This document shows, piece by piece, positions 1 to 10,659 of a stretch of DNA of 64,000 nt. This DNA comes from Patiria miniata (taxonomy: Eukaryota > Echinodermata > Asteroidea > Valvatida > Asterinidae): positions 8,490,811 to 8,554,810 of the forward strand of contig NW_024037062.1 of assembly GCF_015706575.1 (NCBI RefSeq), written 5' to 3'. The number at the start of each line of letters is the position of its first letter. Position 1 is the stretch's first letter. The position numbers were made by a program, and so were the translations under genes. The notes beneath the pieces are model-generated. The model saw nothing but the letters and a program-made list of their open reading frames with translations. It was not told the origin of the DNA and ran no database searches.

Positions 1-1397
1 TCTTCTCATGCGGTTGATGAAATACAACTGCTCAGCAGTCTACACACCTGGGAAATACCTCGTTGTTGCCGACACCTTGTCACGAGTCGCCTTGAAATCC
101 ACAGCAGACATCACCGACAACCTTGAAGAAGAGGTGGAGGCTCATGTCAACATGGTCACCAAGCACTGGCCTGTATTATGCGGTAAACTGATAAAGTATG
201 CACGAGAAACAACCCTTGATGACAACCTCACAATTGTGACAGCGTATGTCAGCAATGGATGGCCCATTTACGCACAAGACATTGAATCTGCCAGAGTTCG
301 AGGCTACTTGGAGGAGCAGGACCAAAATCAGCTTGATTGATGGAGTCCTCACCCATGGCAATAGCATCATCATTCGAGAGAAGATTAGGCCAGAGATACT
401 CAAGAAGGCCACTAAGGCATCAGTAAGAGCAGGCTACGAAATTGCCAAGCAGTTTTGTGGCCAGGTAAGAAGTGCCAGCACTGCCAGACAAAACAGCCAA
501 CCCAACGAGCAGAACCACCCATCTCCAACTCCCCCCCCCCCCCCTACCAGAGAAGCTGTGGCGACGCATGGCCTGTGACTTGGCAGATGTGAAGGGAAAG
601 CAGTTCATCATCTTAGTGGATTACTACTCCAAATGGATTGAAGTCCACCACCTGCACAAGACAACATCCTTATCTGTCATCAATTACATGAAAGCGACAT
701 TCGTTCGTTTTGGTACCCCGGAGGTGGTTATGACGGATAACGGTCCGCAGTTACAAAGTGACTTCAAATTGTTTTCTAACATATCGCAATCAAGCCCCTA
801 CTATCCACAAGCGAATGGCCAGGCAGAAAATTAGGCCGTTCGCATTGCCAAGATGATTCTACAACAATCGGATCCAATTCAAGCTCAGATGACCTACCGT
901 TCCACTCCGATTCCAGCTCTGGGTGTTACTCCAGCTGTACTTATGATGGGGAGAGAGATGCGAAGTACACTGCCGCTACACTAATACTTCCACTCAATCT
1001 TCGTCCAAAGATTGCCAGCCGTAAGCAGTTGAAGAAGGCAGACGAATCGAGCAAATCCAAGAGCGCAATCTACTTTAATTGAATGCACGGTGCGAAACAA
1101 CTGAGCTGAAACCAAGCGATGACATCAGGCTCCGCACTAAAGCTGGATGGAGTTCGAAGGGCAATGTTATCCAAAAGGCTGGTCCACCTCATTCCTGTGT
1201 CGTCAACATCAAATGTGCAGACTACCGCAGAAATCGGCGTCAGCTCATGCTTGTTCCTAAGCCTTATCCAGAACCCGTCTATGAAAGTCCAGATCCCAAA
1301 CACCAATGACCCACAACCACCACAACCCACACTAACCGGTAGAGCTCAGCGCACAGTACATCCACCAGCTATGTACAACACTCCAGCTATGTCATGA
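1..1397 (+). pseudogene. Degenerate Ty3/gypsy pol: RNase H end and integrase, copy 1
   Basis: This is a broken pol fragment. Bases 8-170 encode the end of RNase H (YTPGKYLVVADTLSR). Bases about 310-460 encode the linker before integrase (ISLIDGVLTHGNSIII). Bases about 560-834 encode the integrase core, with CDLADVKG, TDNGPQ and ANGQAEN supplying the D, D and E. Bases 835-1300 read as the integrase C-terminus in shifting frames. Stops, frameshifts and a C run near 531-544 break the frame, so no protein can be made. The piece is cut by the window start. Near-identical copies lie at 24960-26415, 44121-45417 and 45418-46616. Confidence 0.85.
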
Positions 1398-1690
1398 ACT
1401 GGAGAACTTTGAACTCTCATTTGTTCACATTCCTCACCCGTCACCTTCAAAAGTACTTAATTGCATCTCAAACATTTTCATATTGAATTAGATAATTTAA
1501 TTTGGAACAACTAATTTCATTCGTGGATTTAAAGAACCTGCATTCATGACATTAGAGAACCTGCATTAAAGAACCTGAATTCATGACATTAGACTCTAAA
1601 TTTCATCTGAAAAACTGCAATCATAAATCTTGGATTGGACTATTAAAATGTCGCTTAAATATTGCTTCATCACAATTTGAAACGTCCCTG
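1398..1690. repeat. Noncoding flank of the Ty3 remnant with short direct repeats
   Basis: No coding signal. The phrase GAACCTGCATTCATGACATT or a variant recurs about three times at 1538-1592. The same block follows the integrase fragments in the other copies (26416-26690, 46617-46890). It separates the plus-strand integrase from a minus-strand reverse transcriptase, so it may be LTR or 3' untranslated sequence. I did not find a paired LTR. Confidence 0.4.
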
Positions 1691-2182
1691 GCACATTGGC
1701 CAACCCGAACGGCATTCATGTGAATTAGAAGGGTACACGAAATGAGTTTCCTCTACAGAAACAGGATCCACGGCAGCCTGATGGTAGCCGTGCGCTTAAT
1801 CGATAGCCGATAAATACTTAGCACCCTGTATAAATATCCTCTAGTGACTCCTCTATGCGTGGTAGAGGAAAAGCATCGCGAACAGTCTTCGCATTTAACT
1901 TCCTGACATCGATGCACAGACGCAGTGCATCGTCGCGTTTCCTCATTAACACGACTGTGCTCTCCTAAGGACGCTCACTTCGCCTTATGATCTCCTGATC
2001 CAACAAGTTTAGCAAGATGGTCTTCACCTCCTGAACACAGTGAGGTGAAATCCTCCTATACGGTTTATTGACCGGGGAGTCATCCACAGTGTTAACTATA
2101 ATGAGGGATCTGGTTGCAGCACCCAACATCAATTAACCTCCCCTTTAGAGAACACCTGATCATGTTTCTGTATGAAAATTCT
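1691..2182 (-). pseudogene. Degenerate Ty3/gypsy reverse transcriptase N-terminal part (minus strand), copy 1
   Basis: On the minus strand the block reads as the first part of a Ty3 RT. The best-preserved copy, at 47039-47353, shows PYRRISPHCVQEV, then CIDVRKLNAKTIRDAFPLPR. The frame then shifts into TAID-ARGYHQ and HFVYPF-type RT motifs. It lies tail to tail with the plus-strand integrase fragment, so the two cannot belong to one intact element. Multiple stops are present. Here the block joins AATTCTCAGAATTGG directly, lacking about 730 bp that unit B keeps at 27195-27925. Confidence 0.65.
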
Positions 2183-2215
2183 CAGAATTGGAAGCCCCAA
2201 GTCCGGGCCAGAGGT

Positions 2216-3597
2216 TTATTATTTATTTATTATTATTTATTTATTCTCATCATGTAAAAACATGAAACTTGTCTCCTCGTTCTGCACACAAATATGATGT
2301 ATAAAACACTTAAAAACTTCACATTAAAAACCAAAACAAAAACATATTACATAAATGTACAAATAGGCGTAACAATATAAGAACACTGACAAGAGTACAC
2401 GTAAACAGAAATAGAACAACAAATTGAGCCTAATTAAATAAATAAATAAAATATCTTGATTGATAGAGCTATTATGTTTAAAGACGAAAAATGGGAAGGA
2501 CACAATGGCAAGCCGGGGGGGGGGGGATTAGAAAGCCAGGGGGATATGAGCGGGGGAAAAGGAAACAGGGAAAGGGTTGAAACTTACATGTACGAGGGGT
2601 ATAAACACACACATTTACATCACGATTTAAAAAGCATAATATCTACTATAAGTCTGATTAAAAACACGAGATTGCCCTGGGTAAAAATAAGGGGAAAAAA
2701 TGTATCGTGTTAACGAGATTTCAATTTACTAATTTAACCCGACACAAATGGGTAGATGTGTGAGGAGGGGTGGATAAGAATATTATGAGATAAGACAGAA
2801 TAAGGGCTAATCTGATTGCACTAAAAACACACTACAGCACGATTATAAAAACAGCATTATCTAGTATAATTCTTGTTAAAATGTGAAACTGCACTGGGTA
2901 AAAATGAAAGGTTGTGTCGTGTTGTACGAGAGTTCAATTGACGGATTCGACCTGACCTGTTTTGTACTATGAACGAATGGAGTGGGTGAGTATCGTCTTG
3001 CATAATGGTTCTCAGTTTGGATTCAAGAGCATTGTGGTACATTGATTGAATGTCCAGAACATCAACACCAATGACCCTGCTGGCAATTTTAGTGATCCTT
3101 TTCAACTTGTTCGAATTCACAACAGTCAAACCATTAAACCAGGCGATACAACAAAAAGACATGACGGACTGTATGACACTCTGATAAAAAAGCAACATAA
3201 TATCACGATTAACATGAAATAATTTCAATTTCCGCAGGAAAAAGAGCCGTTGACTAGCCTTGGCACATAACTTAAGAGTATTCACATTCCAATTCAATTT
3301 ACTATCAATGTACGTCCCAAGGTACTTATACTCTGTCACAATTTGGATTTCATCACCACTAATAACAACAGGTTTGATAACATTCTGATTTTTCCTAAAA
3401 TCAAAAACAATTTCTTGCGTATTCTGCGTGTTCAATATTAGGAAGTTATCTTTGCACCAATTACAGAACTTAACAATTTCGTTCCTGTATCCAGTCTCAT
3501 TGTCATGACTAATCAACCCTGTCAGTGAGGTGTCATCTGCATATTTTATCATAGGACACATAGGGTCTTCACTTCTGAGGTCACTAGTGTCACTAGT
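2216..3597 (-). mobile_element. 5'-truncated LINE (CR1/L2/Rex1-like non-LTR retrotransposon), unit A only
   Basis: The minus-strand frame from about 3597 to 2857 encodes the C-terminal half of a non-LTR reverse transcriptase. It starts near KYADDTSLTGLI (the YADD catalytic box), continues through EYKYLGTYIDSKLNW and SQRLFFLRKLKLF, and ends in the usual TTRHNLSFLPSAV tail. The 3' untranslated part extends to about 2216 and ends in an ATAAATAAATAA-type tail. Unit B has the unoccupied site near 27960 (CCAGAGGTTCATTACCATA), so this is a real, relatively young insertion with a 5' truncation. The upstream N-terminal half and any ORF1 are absent. The exact LINE clade is my inference from the motif style. 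Confidence 0.8.
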
Positions 3598-5449
3598 CAT
3601 TACCATATCTCTTCCATTCCCCATTTGATGGCACTCAAAACTCGCTAATATAGAATATTTTGAGGGTATAACTTTTATTCATGAGCTCGGCGGACGGATT
3701 TTTGGCCTATCTACAGGCGTGCACCCTATAATAGCAGGCCATTTTCATATTTTAACACAAAAACACATTCAGGAGAAGCAGAATATCTCCAAAGTCAATA
3801 TTTTGAAAAACAAATTGAAAGAAAAAAATTATCCGGAGTCAAAATTTGGCCCGCAAATAGTGACTTTTTTGCGCCTGCTAGCTGTAGAGCGCCCCCAACG
3901 ACAATTAATTGAGTTCCAGCTACTTTGAAGCTCAAAATGCCCCCCCCCCCCTTTCCACTCGAAATTGCTGTTATCGGCTGATAGCCTACGACTCCCTTAC
4001 GATTTGGGAGCATCCGTTACGGAAAAGCCCTTGTTGATACCTTTAAAATGCTTGTTCCCCCCTCCCCATAGGCTCCGCCCACTGCAAAAAACCGCCGCCG
4101 CAAACCGCAAGCGCGGCGGCCATTTTTAAATATCAGTCTCTTCAGGGGACAAAGCTGAAGCAATTTGTTTCTTTTAATATGTGCTTTGCATTCCAATCAC
4201 ACTAAGACTTTATACAATGTGAGGCCGGGATAATTGATTTCCCCTTTAAAAAAAAGCAATTAAAAAAGGTATTTACTGGAATTAGTACATGTTATCAAAA
4301 GTTATGCATGTTTCACTAAAACAAAACACAGTTTTTTCAGCTATCAAGTGGTCTATCTGAAGCACCGTCAATATATCAATATTACTTGATTATTCGATAT
4401 TATTTGATATCGATATTGCTGATACCAATATGATTTTTAATGATATCGAAAATATCGAAAATGCATCAGATTATCGTGAAATTAAATCTCCTGTTTGTGC
4501 TTTTACTTTGTGTTTAACGTTTGCTGTGTAATGAAATAAAACTCGTCGGCAACTTGTACTTGTGACTGAAAATGAAAAACATCAGGTAATGCCAAGCGAC
4601 GACGCTATGTGCTCTGCGTTTGCTGAAATTCGCGGTCTCCCAAATGAACAACCTCAAAAGATACTGCCCATTATGGACAAAATCTCAGTGTTGAGATTTT
4701 TTTTAAGTTTGCTCAATATGCTGCAGAAAAAGCCGTTAACAAATTGGGACAATTTTTGCTTGAAGAAGTTCCATTGCCTATTTATTTCACATTTTCTTAA
4801 AATTTTACTTGTATTACTTTTATTCTCGATATTGTAATTTCGCTATATCGATTATTGAAAATTCTGATATCGACGGTTATGCTAAAATTATGTTTTGAAT
4901 CTATCCAGATGAATGAACACCAGAGATTACACACAGGCAATCCAATTAAAATGAGATTTAATTTGAGTCAAGACTGAAGCAATAGTTTCACGGTCAGATT
5001 TTGTGTTTTGTATATGAGGAAATAACCAAGTCTTTATTCTGAAAGGGGAATGTTCGGTGAGTTTTGTTTGTTTTCCTTTGTAAGTTTCGTTCACATTATT
5101 TAAAGGTTTTCATCAATGCGTATCGGCAAATGATCATTGGTGGACAGCTGAATTTCGGGGTATTTCTATTGAAGCAGAAAGAACCTGTGAATAGAGCAAA
5201 CAAATTACGGAGTGAACACATTTTCTTCTAAACTTTTGCGAACTCGGTTACTTTCTGTTTGACTTACACTGCATTCAAGATTTAAAGCACGTTTTCTATG
5301 CGTTGAATATACTACGGTATCGGCTTGTTATTCAGAATGATATCCAATTTGATTAGCGATTTCCATTTCAAAAATAAGACCAATATATTTCTCTGTGACT
5401 TTGATGAATTACATTAAGGCTCACGATAGCCATGCTGCGAGAAGGGAGG
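3598..5449. other. Duplicated noncoding block downstream of GLF1 (unit A copy)
   Basis: This block is collinear with 27960-29727 in unit B, behind GLF2. It holds a C run near 3940-3951, a CG-rich snippet at 4080-4125, and an AT-rich stretch of TATCGATATT-type words at 4370-4460. I see no gene. It would be the natural downstream flank of GLF1, but the 9-kb hAT insertion now separates the two. A TTTATT at 5033-5038 is AATAAA on the minus strand and could be the ancestral poly(A) signal, matching 29307-29312 in unit B. Confidence 0.5.
4589..4837 (+). pseudogene. Small unidentified open frame, unit A copy (frameshifted)
   Basis: The open frame begins MPSDDAMCSAFAEIRGLPNE and is shared with 28967-29179 in unit B. 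The two copies diverge after a T run (VLRFF...), where unit A has a different T count and shifts frame. The first 40 residues loosely recall the short tail domains of MADF/BESS-type proteins, but I cannot name it. It may be a fragment of a TE accessory gene or a decayed exon. Confidence 0.2.
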
Positions 5450-5457
5450 CCTTTTAC
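5450..5457. repeat. Left 8-bp target-site duplication of the hAT-like insertion
   Basis: CCTTTTAC precedes the element end CAGAGTTGTAA and is repeated at 14432-14439. Unit B carries a single uninterrupted copy at the matching place (near 29727-29734), which confirms the target duplication. Confidence 0.9.
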
Positions 5458-5469
5458 CAGAGTTGTAAT

Positions 5470-5665
5470 GACTCGAGTCAATGACTCGACTCGAGTCCGA
5501 CTCGAGTCACATTTTTTGGCGACTCGACTCGACTCGAGTCCCGACGGGTAAATGACTCGACTCGACTCGAGTCACTGCGAGCAAATGACTCGACTCGACT
5601 CGAGTCCCTCATCAGAATGACTCGACTCGACTCGAGGAAGGCTAATGAGACTCGAGTCCCAAAAT
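5470..5665. repeat. Left subterminal GACTCGAGTC palindrome cluster
   Basis: About six blocks of ATGACTCGACTCGACTCGAG or shorter variants occur at roughly 30-40-bp spacing. The right end has the mirror cluster at 14257-14420. Repeated subterminal motifs of this kind are typical transposase-binding sites in hAT elements; that role is inferred. Confidence 0.7.
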
Positions 5666-5993
5666 AAAAGCAAAACTTACTTGCGAAAAATATTTGCAAT
5701 GACTTACGCTGCGCCGTTGGCGTTGCCAGTTTTTGTTCACGTCACGTTAATGTTCGCGAATAATGTACGTTTATATACAGCGGCAGTCTGTTTCCTTCCT
5801 CCATAATGAAACAACAAACATACACCGTGTCGCGGACTCCCACCTTGTGGTTCTATAGCATGTTATGCTAAACCCGGAACCAGACTTAAAACGCATTTCT
5901 CAATCCGTGGTTTCATCATCGGTTTCGGGCGATTTTGAAGTTCTTGGTGGAACGCTGGCTAAATTCATGTCCCGATTTCACACACAAAAATGG

Positions 5994-5997
5994 ATAC
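5994..5997. repeat. Ty3 target-site duplication (left)
   Basis: ATAC lies immediately outside the left LTR and is repeated at 13967-13970 outside the right LTR. A 4-bp duplication fits Ty3/gypsy integration. Confidence 0.7.
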
Positions 5998-6656
5998 TGT
6001 AACGCGCGTCGCCTAGTCGGTCCCTTGCCTCTCTGGCCCAGTCCCGATGGAGTTGAAGCACCTGCGGTTGGAGGCCACAGCACCAAGTGATGAACAGCAC
6101 TCCCAAATCTGCTCCACCAGGGGAAAGCGCTAACTCAACTTGTGTTTGGGATTTAGGGGATTGGGTGGATTAACCTGTGGTTTTGGGTGGATTAGCCTGT
6201 GGTTTGGGAGGTTGACCGGTGGCTCTGGGTGCCTGATCGGTGGCTCTGGGTGGCTAACCAGTGGCTTAAGTGGCTCAAGTGGCTCAAGTGGCTCAAGTGG
6301 GGGAGACTTACACCCTAATTAGTGACAATTAGACAATAAAACAGAGACAGGAGACTTCTTTGACTTCTTTGGTCCCACCAGGCGAAGAAGTGAGATTTAA
6401 TCTCTCGAACTGTGCCTTTTATAGGCCAACATGGTCATATACATTCACATACAATAAATGCCCCTCACTACTTAAGTACACAGGGTGCCTCAACCAATGA
6501 AAATGCAGTTTTGCTTAGTAGATGACTTAAGCCACGCCCACTAACAGCGCTGGCCAATTAAATGCTGATGTTCTAGTATAAGTGACTGGGTACTAAAGAA
6601 AAGTCACTATACAGTTCATGTTAATGTATAAAACGTATAGTTGATGATTCATCACA
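5998..6656 (-). repeat. Ty3 element 3' LTR
   Basis: This 659-bp repeat is bounded by TGTAACGC and TCATCACA on the plus strand (TGTGATGA...GTTACA in the element's sense). It differs from the 13290-13966 copy by about five substitutions by eye. It also has two fewer units of a 9-bp GTGGCTCAA repeat. The near identity indicates a recent insertion. A TATAAAAG box on the minus strand sits at 6416-6423. Confidence 0.93.
6416..6423 (-). promoter_or_regulatory. TATA box in the 3' LTR
   Basis: TATAAAAG on the minus strand, with an ATTGG (CCAAT) box about 75 bp upstream. The same pair is in the 5' LTR. It is a candidate pol II promoter for the element, and it would also fire in the minus direction out of the insertion. 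Confidence 0.6.
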
Positions 6657-7514
6657 TGACCTCCCCCCAGAGTTTTCAGTCCCTGAAACTGTTAAGTTTT
6701 AATTTATTAAAGTTTCCACACAACAAACATTTGAAAACTTAAGATTTTGAATCATAGCCACATCCTTCATTCAGTATTCTTATATAAAATTTACAATCTT
6801 TGCAGTTGACAAAGTGGGTTTAATAAATCTCATAAGCAGCAGTATTTGTGCACACAAACCTAGTTTAACAATCATCTTAGAACAACTCTAAAATCGAACG
6901 ATTAATCCTTTTTATCAACACATGACTTTATATGAAATAGATGACTTTATATAAAATAGATGGCTTTATATAAAATAGATGAGCAACACTTTCAAAATAC
7001 CTCTATAAAAGTCTTCTTAGTACATGTACATGTATAACAAAATAAAGTGGTTCATATTAAACCAACTCCTTTAGAAATAACTTGGTCCTCAACTTTTAAA
7101 GTTTCAAAATTAACTGTAACTTTTATATTAAACAACTGAACATTTCAAACTTTAACCTTTAAAACTCTGTAATTATTTGGAACTTTAACTTTAGAAGTAA
7201 AAATCTTGCTTTGCCTCTTTCTGGGAGTGCGATACTCCTCGGCGGAATACCTGGGTAATGGTCGTTACCTCAATATGATCTGCCATCTCCCCAGCTGGGT
7301 CTTCACTTTCTGTGGAGGAGCTCACTTGGGGCACCATCTCGGTGTGAAGCTGCCTAAGCAGCTTCAATGACTTTCCCCCAGTCTTGGGGTGGCCAGTGGC
7401 AGTGGAGGTTGAGGTGGAACTAGCGGTGGCTGTGGTGGCCGGCAGTTAAAAGTTGCCGCAACGATGACCATTTTAGCTGATTTTTCTGCTAAATCCCTTT
7501 CTTTCTTGTATGGG
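6657..7514 (-). other. Ty3 3' noncoding region with polypurine tract
   Basis: No open frame of note. Next to the 3' LTR, bases 6657-6672 read CTCTGGGGGGAGGTCA on the minus strand, which is the expected polypurine tract priming plus-strand synthesis. The rest is AT-rich (6700-7190), then GC-richer up to the end of pol. Confidence 0.7.
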
Positions 7515-7733
7515 CTAAACATCGTAATCCTGTAGCCTAGTGGGACGTCGTCGCTGGCGTTTTGGGTACCGCCCGACGGAAAATTGGGTATTTGATGCTG
7601 GTTCTTGCTCCTCGTCTTGAATTAGGCCCGTTGTGATATCTTCACTGCCGTTTTCTTGGGTGGAAATGTGTTGTTTGATCATCGTCCACCAAGTGAACAC
7701 CATCTTCATCAGTTGGTGGAGGTTCCCGCTCAT
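7515..7733 (-). pseudogene. Out-of-frame tail of Ty3 integrase
   Basis: This minus frame ends in RRPTRLQDYDV, the basic closing motif often seen at the end of Ty3 pol proteins. The main pol frame instead stops at 7642 with HFHPRKRQ. The natural C-terminus therefore seems to be split by a one-base frame change near 7650-7730. It is not an independent gene. Confidence 0.5.
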
Positions 7734-10659
7734 CCTCGGTCTCCGGCTCCACAGGAACGCTATCTCTCCCCTCGGTTCGCCATTTTCTTCTCTCTGGGCC
7801 TGTGTAGATCTTCAGTTTGTCATAATGCACAACCTTCGGCTTTGATTTTGGTTTCTCCTGTATCCGGAAGGTCACGTCTGATAACTTCTGCAGGACTAGA
7901 TACGGGCCAATCCATTTGAACTGCAGCTTGGGAGACAATCCTTTCTTGCGTGCAGTGTTGTGCAGCCATACAAACATTCCAGCTTGTATCTTGCTACCCG
8001 AAACATGGCGATCATAGTTGCGCTTTTGCCTCCGAAGATTTACTTTCATTTTGCTCCGAGCTCTTTGATGTGCCTCACTCATTTTCTGTCGGAGATTTTT
8101 GGCATAGTCAGTCGACATGTGGTCATCACTGTCGTTTGGTAGTTCGGTAAGCGCGTGCAGTGGTAGTGCTATCTCCCGCCCCATAAGCATGGTGCAAGGT
8201 GACTCTCCGGTGCTTTCTTGAGCCGTACTTCGGTATGCCATCATCGAGTATGCCAACTGGACATCCCAATCCTTCTGGTCTGGCTTTACGAACGGCCCAA
8301 CCAGATTCACCAAGCTTCGGTTGAATCTTTCAATGAATCCGTCAGACTTAGGGTTCCATGGGCAAGTTCGCGTCTGGTCGATCCCCAGCAATCTGCAAAC
8401 TTCTTTGAATATGGCAGACTGGAAGTTTGTGCCTTGGTCACTGTGGAGTTCTTTTGGACAGCCATATCTGCAAATAAATTGCTCCACCAGAGTTTCTGCT
8501 ATGGTCGGTGTCTTCTGGTCTGGCAGTGCGTACGCCTCAATCCACTTCGTAAATGGATCTCCCACAACTAGTACATACGCATTGCCTCGGTCGCTCCTGG
8601 GCAGGGGGCCCATAACATCCAGAGCGATTCTCTCCATCGGTGCGCCAACCGTGTATTGTTGAAGGGGAGCTCGGGGTTTCTTGCCCGATGATTTCCTCCT
8701 TGCACACACTGTGCATTGTCGAACCTTGGAACGCACATCGGCCGATACTCCTGCCCAGTAGTACCTTTGTCGGACCTTGTGTAGGGTCTTGCGCACTCCT
8801 TGGTGACATGCCGTTTTACTATCATGGAGCTCATCCAGGACACTTTCCCGCAGGCATGACGGCAAAATTACTTGCAACTTACATTGCCTTCCGTCATCTG
8901 TCTCAAAGCGTCGGCATAGAGCTCCCTGTTGCATCTTCAGCTGTTGCCACTGGGCCCAATATGTTTTGGTTGCTGCTGACTCAGTGGAGAGAGATTCCCA
9001 CTCTGGTCTGTCCCCTCCATTCTCCTTAGCTCTGACAATAGGTCCAATCGTAGGATCACCCAACTGTTTCTCCCTCAGTTCCTTCAGCGTCCATTTTGGT
9101 GAGAGACTTATCATTCTAGTCCCACGATCTGCATGCACCCCTGTCGTCGATACGTTTTGTTGGCCATGACCTTCCCCTTTTGTCTCCTCCTGTTTTCCCT
9201 CGTTCCGAGGATCGCCAATTGCCGAATCTTCTGGGCAACTAATTCTAGGCATCTCCACCTGGTCCTTTTCGTTCTGCTCTATACCTCTTCCGCACTGCTT
9301 GCATGGCATGCGGGAGAGTGCATCTGCATTCTGGTGGACTCGACCTGGCCGATGTTGGATCGTGAAGTCGTACTCACTCAAGATCTCCATCCATCTAGCC
9401 AGTTGTCCTTCTGGGTCACGGAAGTTTAGCAACCATCTCAAGGCTCCATGATCGGTTCTGATTACAAAGTGTCGACCATACAGGTAATGCCTGAAGTGCT
9501 TGACAAATGTCACAACGGCCAGAAGTTCTCGCCTCGTGACGCAGTAATTCCTCTCTGGCTTTGACATAGTACGGCTGGCATATGCAACGACTTTCTCCAC
9601 ACCATCATGTTTTTGGGATAGCACAGCTCCCAGGCCTGTGCTACTGGCATCCGTGTCTAGTACAAACTCTCCTCCTTCTTCGGGGTAGACTAGTATGGGT
9701 GCTGATGTCAACTGTGTCTCTAGAGTGCGGAAAGCAACCTCGCAGTCCTCTGTCCACAGGAACATCCGGTTCTTTTCCATAAGTCGGTGCAATGGTTGGG
9801 CAATCTTGGCAAACCCTTGAATGAACCATCGGTAGTAAGAAGCCAATCCAATGAAACTCCTTACATCTTTGGTGGACTGAGGTGTTGGCCATTCCTCCAC
9901 AACTCTCACTTTCTCGGGGTCCGTGGCTACGCCCTCACAAGATATCACATGTCCCAGGTAGGCTACCGATTGTTTGAAGAGGCTACATTTCTTCGGCTTT
10001 AGTTTGAGGTTGGCCTGTCTCAGCCTCCGAAAGACTTCCTCAAGTCTCCCTATCTCCTCATCCACCGTCTTGGCGAAGACCACGATGTCATCTAGGTACA
10101 GTAGTAGTGTTTCCCACTGAAGCCCGGAGAGAATCCTTTCCATCAGCCTCTCGAATGTAGCCGGGGCGTTACAGAGGCCAAAAGGCATGACCTTCCACTG
10201 GTACAGTCCTCCTCTAGTAACGAAAGCTGATTTGGCCTTGGCATCCTCGTTTAGTTCCACTTGCCAGTATCCACTGGCCAGATCTAGGGCACAAAACCAC
10301 TGTGCCCCTGCTAGCGAATCTAAGCTGTCGTCCACCCTGGGTATCGGGTATGCATCTTTCAGTGTGTGTTCGTTGAGAAACCGGTAGTCCACGCAGAACC
10401 GGGTGGATCCATCTTTCTTCTTCACTAAGACGACTGGAGATGCCCATGGGCTATTTGATGGCTCGATTATCCCCTTCTGTAGCATGTCTTGTACCTGCTC
10501 GTCCGCCTCAGCCCGGTGCCAGGTAGGGAGACGTCTGGGACGTTGGCGTATGGGGGCCGTATCATCTGTCCTGATCTCGTGACGCACCAGGTCCGTTTTC
10601 CCCAGGTCTCCCGTGCCCTTTGAGAAAACGTCTTGATACTCGATGAGTAGCTTCTTCAC
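7642..10659 (-). CDS. pol: Ty3 pol: reverse transcriptase, RNase H, integrase
   Basis: The open frame is about 1,005 codons. RT comes first: FCVDYRFLNEHTLKDAYPIP, ALDLASGYWQ, VMPFGLCNAPATF and the catalytic YLDD in LLLYLDDIVVF. RNase H follows, with VLDTDAS, RRELLAVV and RTDHGALRWL supplying acidic residues. Integrase has an HHCC zinc finger (ELHDSKTACHQG...QCTVCARRK), then D, D and E in ALDVMGPLP, HSDQGTNFQ and SDGFIERFN, then a GPY-type segment FKWIGPYLVLQK. The frame has no natural ATG. It begins directly after an in-frame TAG (10660-10662) that separates it from protease in the same frame. The product would copy and integrate the element. Confidence 0.93.
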   Translation of the reverse strand: MKKLLIEYQDVFSKGTGDLGKTDLVRHEIRTDDTAPIRQRPRRLPTWHRAEADEQVQDMLQKGIIEPSNSPWASPVVLVKKKDGSTRFCVDYRFLNEHTLKDAYPIPRVDDSLDSLAGAQWFCALDLASGYWQVELNEDAKAKSAFVTRGGLYQWKVMPFGLCNAPATFERLMERILSGLQWETLLLYLDDIVVFAKTVDEEIGRLEEVFRRLRQANLKLKPKKCSLFKQSVAYLGHVISCEGVATDPEKVRVVEEWPTPQSTKDVRSFIGLASYYRWFIQGFAKIAQPLHRLMEKNRMFLWTEDCEVAFRTLETQLTSAPILVYPEEGGEFVLDTDASSTGLGAVLSQKHDGVEKVVAYASRTMSKPERNYCVTRRELLAVVTFVKHFRHYLYGRHFVIRTDHGALRWLLNFRDPEGQLARWMEILSEYDFTIQHRPGRVHQNADALSRMPCKQCGRGIEQNEKDQVEMPRISCPEDSAIGDPRNEGKQEETKGEGHGQQNVSTTGVHADRGTRMISLSPKWTLKELREKQLGDPTIGPIVRAKENGGDRPEWESLSTESAATKTYWAQWQQLKMQQGALCRRFETDDGRQCKLQVILPSCLRESVLDELHDSKTACHQGVRKTLHKVRQRYYWAGVSADVRSKVRQCTVCARRKSSGKKPRAPLQQYTVGAPMERIALDVMGPLPRSDRGNAYVLVVGDPFTKWIEAYALPDQKTPTIAETLVEQFICRYGCPKELHSDQGTNFQSAIFKEVCRLLGIDQTRTCPWNPKSDGFIERFNRSLVNLVGPFVKPDQKDWDVQLAYSMMAYRSTAQESTGESPCTMLMGREIALPLHALTELPNDSDDHMSTDYAKNLRQKMSEAHQRARSKMKVNLRRQKRNYDRHVSGSKIQAGMFVWLHNTARKKGLSPKLQFKWIGPYLVLQKLSDVTFRIQEKPKSKPKVVHYDKLKIYTGPERRKWRTEGRDSVPVEPETEDEREPPPTDEDGVHLVDDDQTTHFHPRKRQ

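Noticed and set aside
5470..5665. Regular GACTCGAGTC repeats as a CRISPR-like array
   Set aside because: The spacers are not uniform or unique, the motif is palindromic and subterminal in a transposon, and the genome is eukaryotic.
8218..9429. Long plus-strand open frames opposite Ty3 pol and gag
   Set aside because: They are antisense shadows of the minus-strand pol and gag coding frames.
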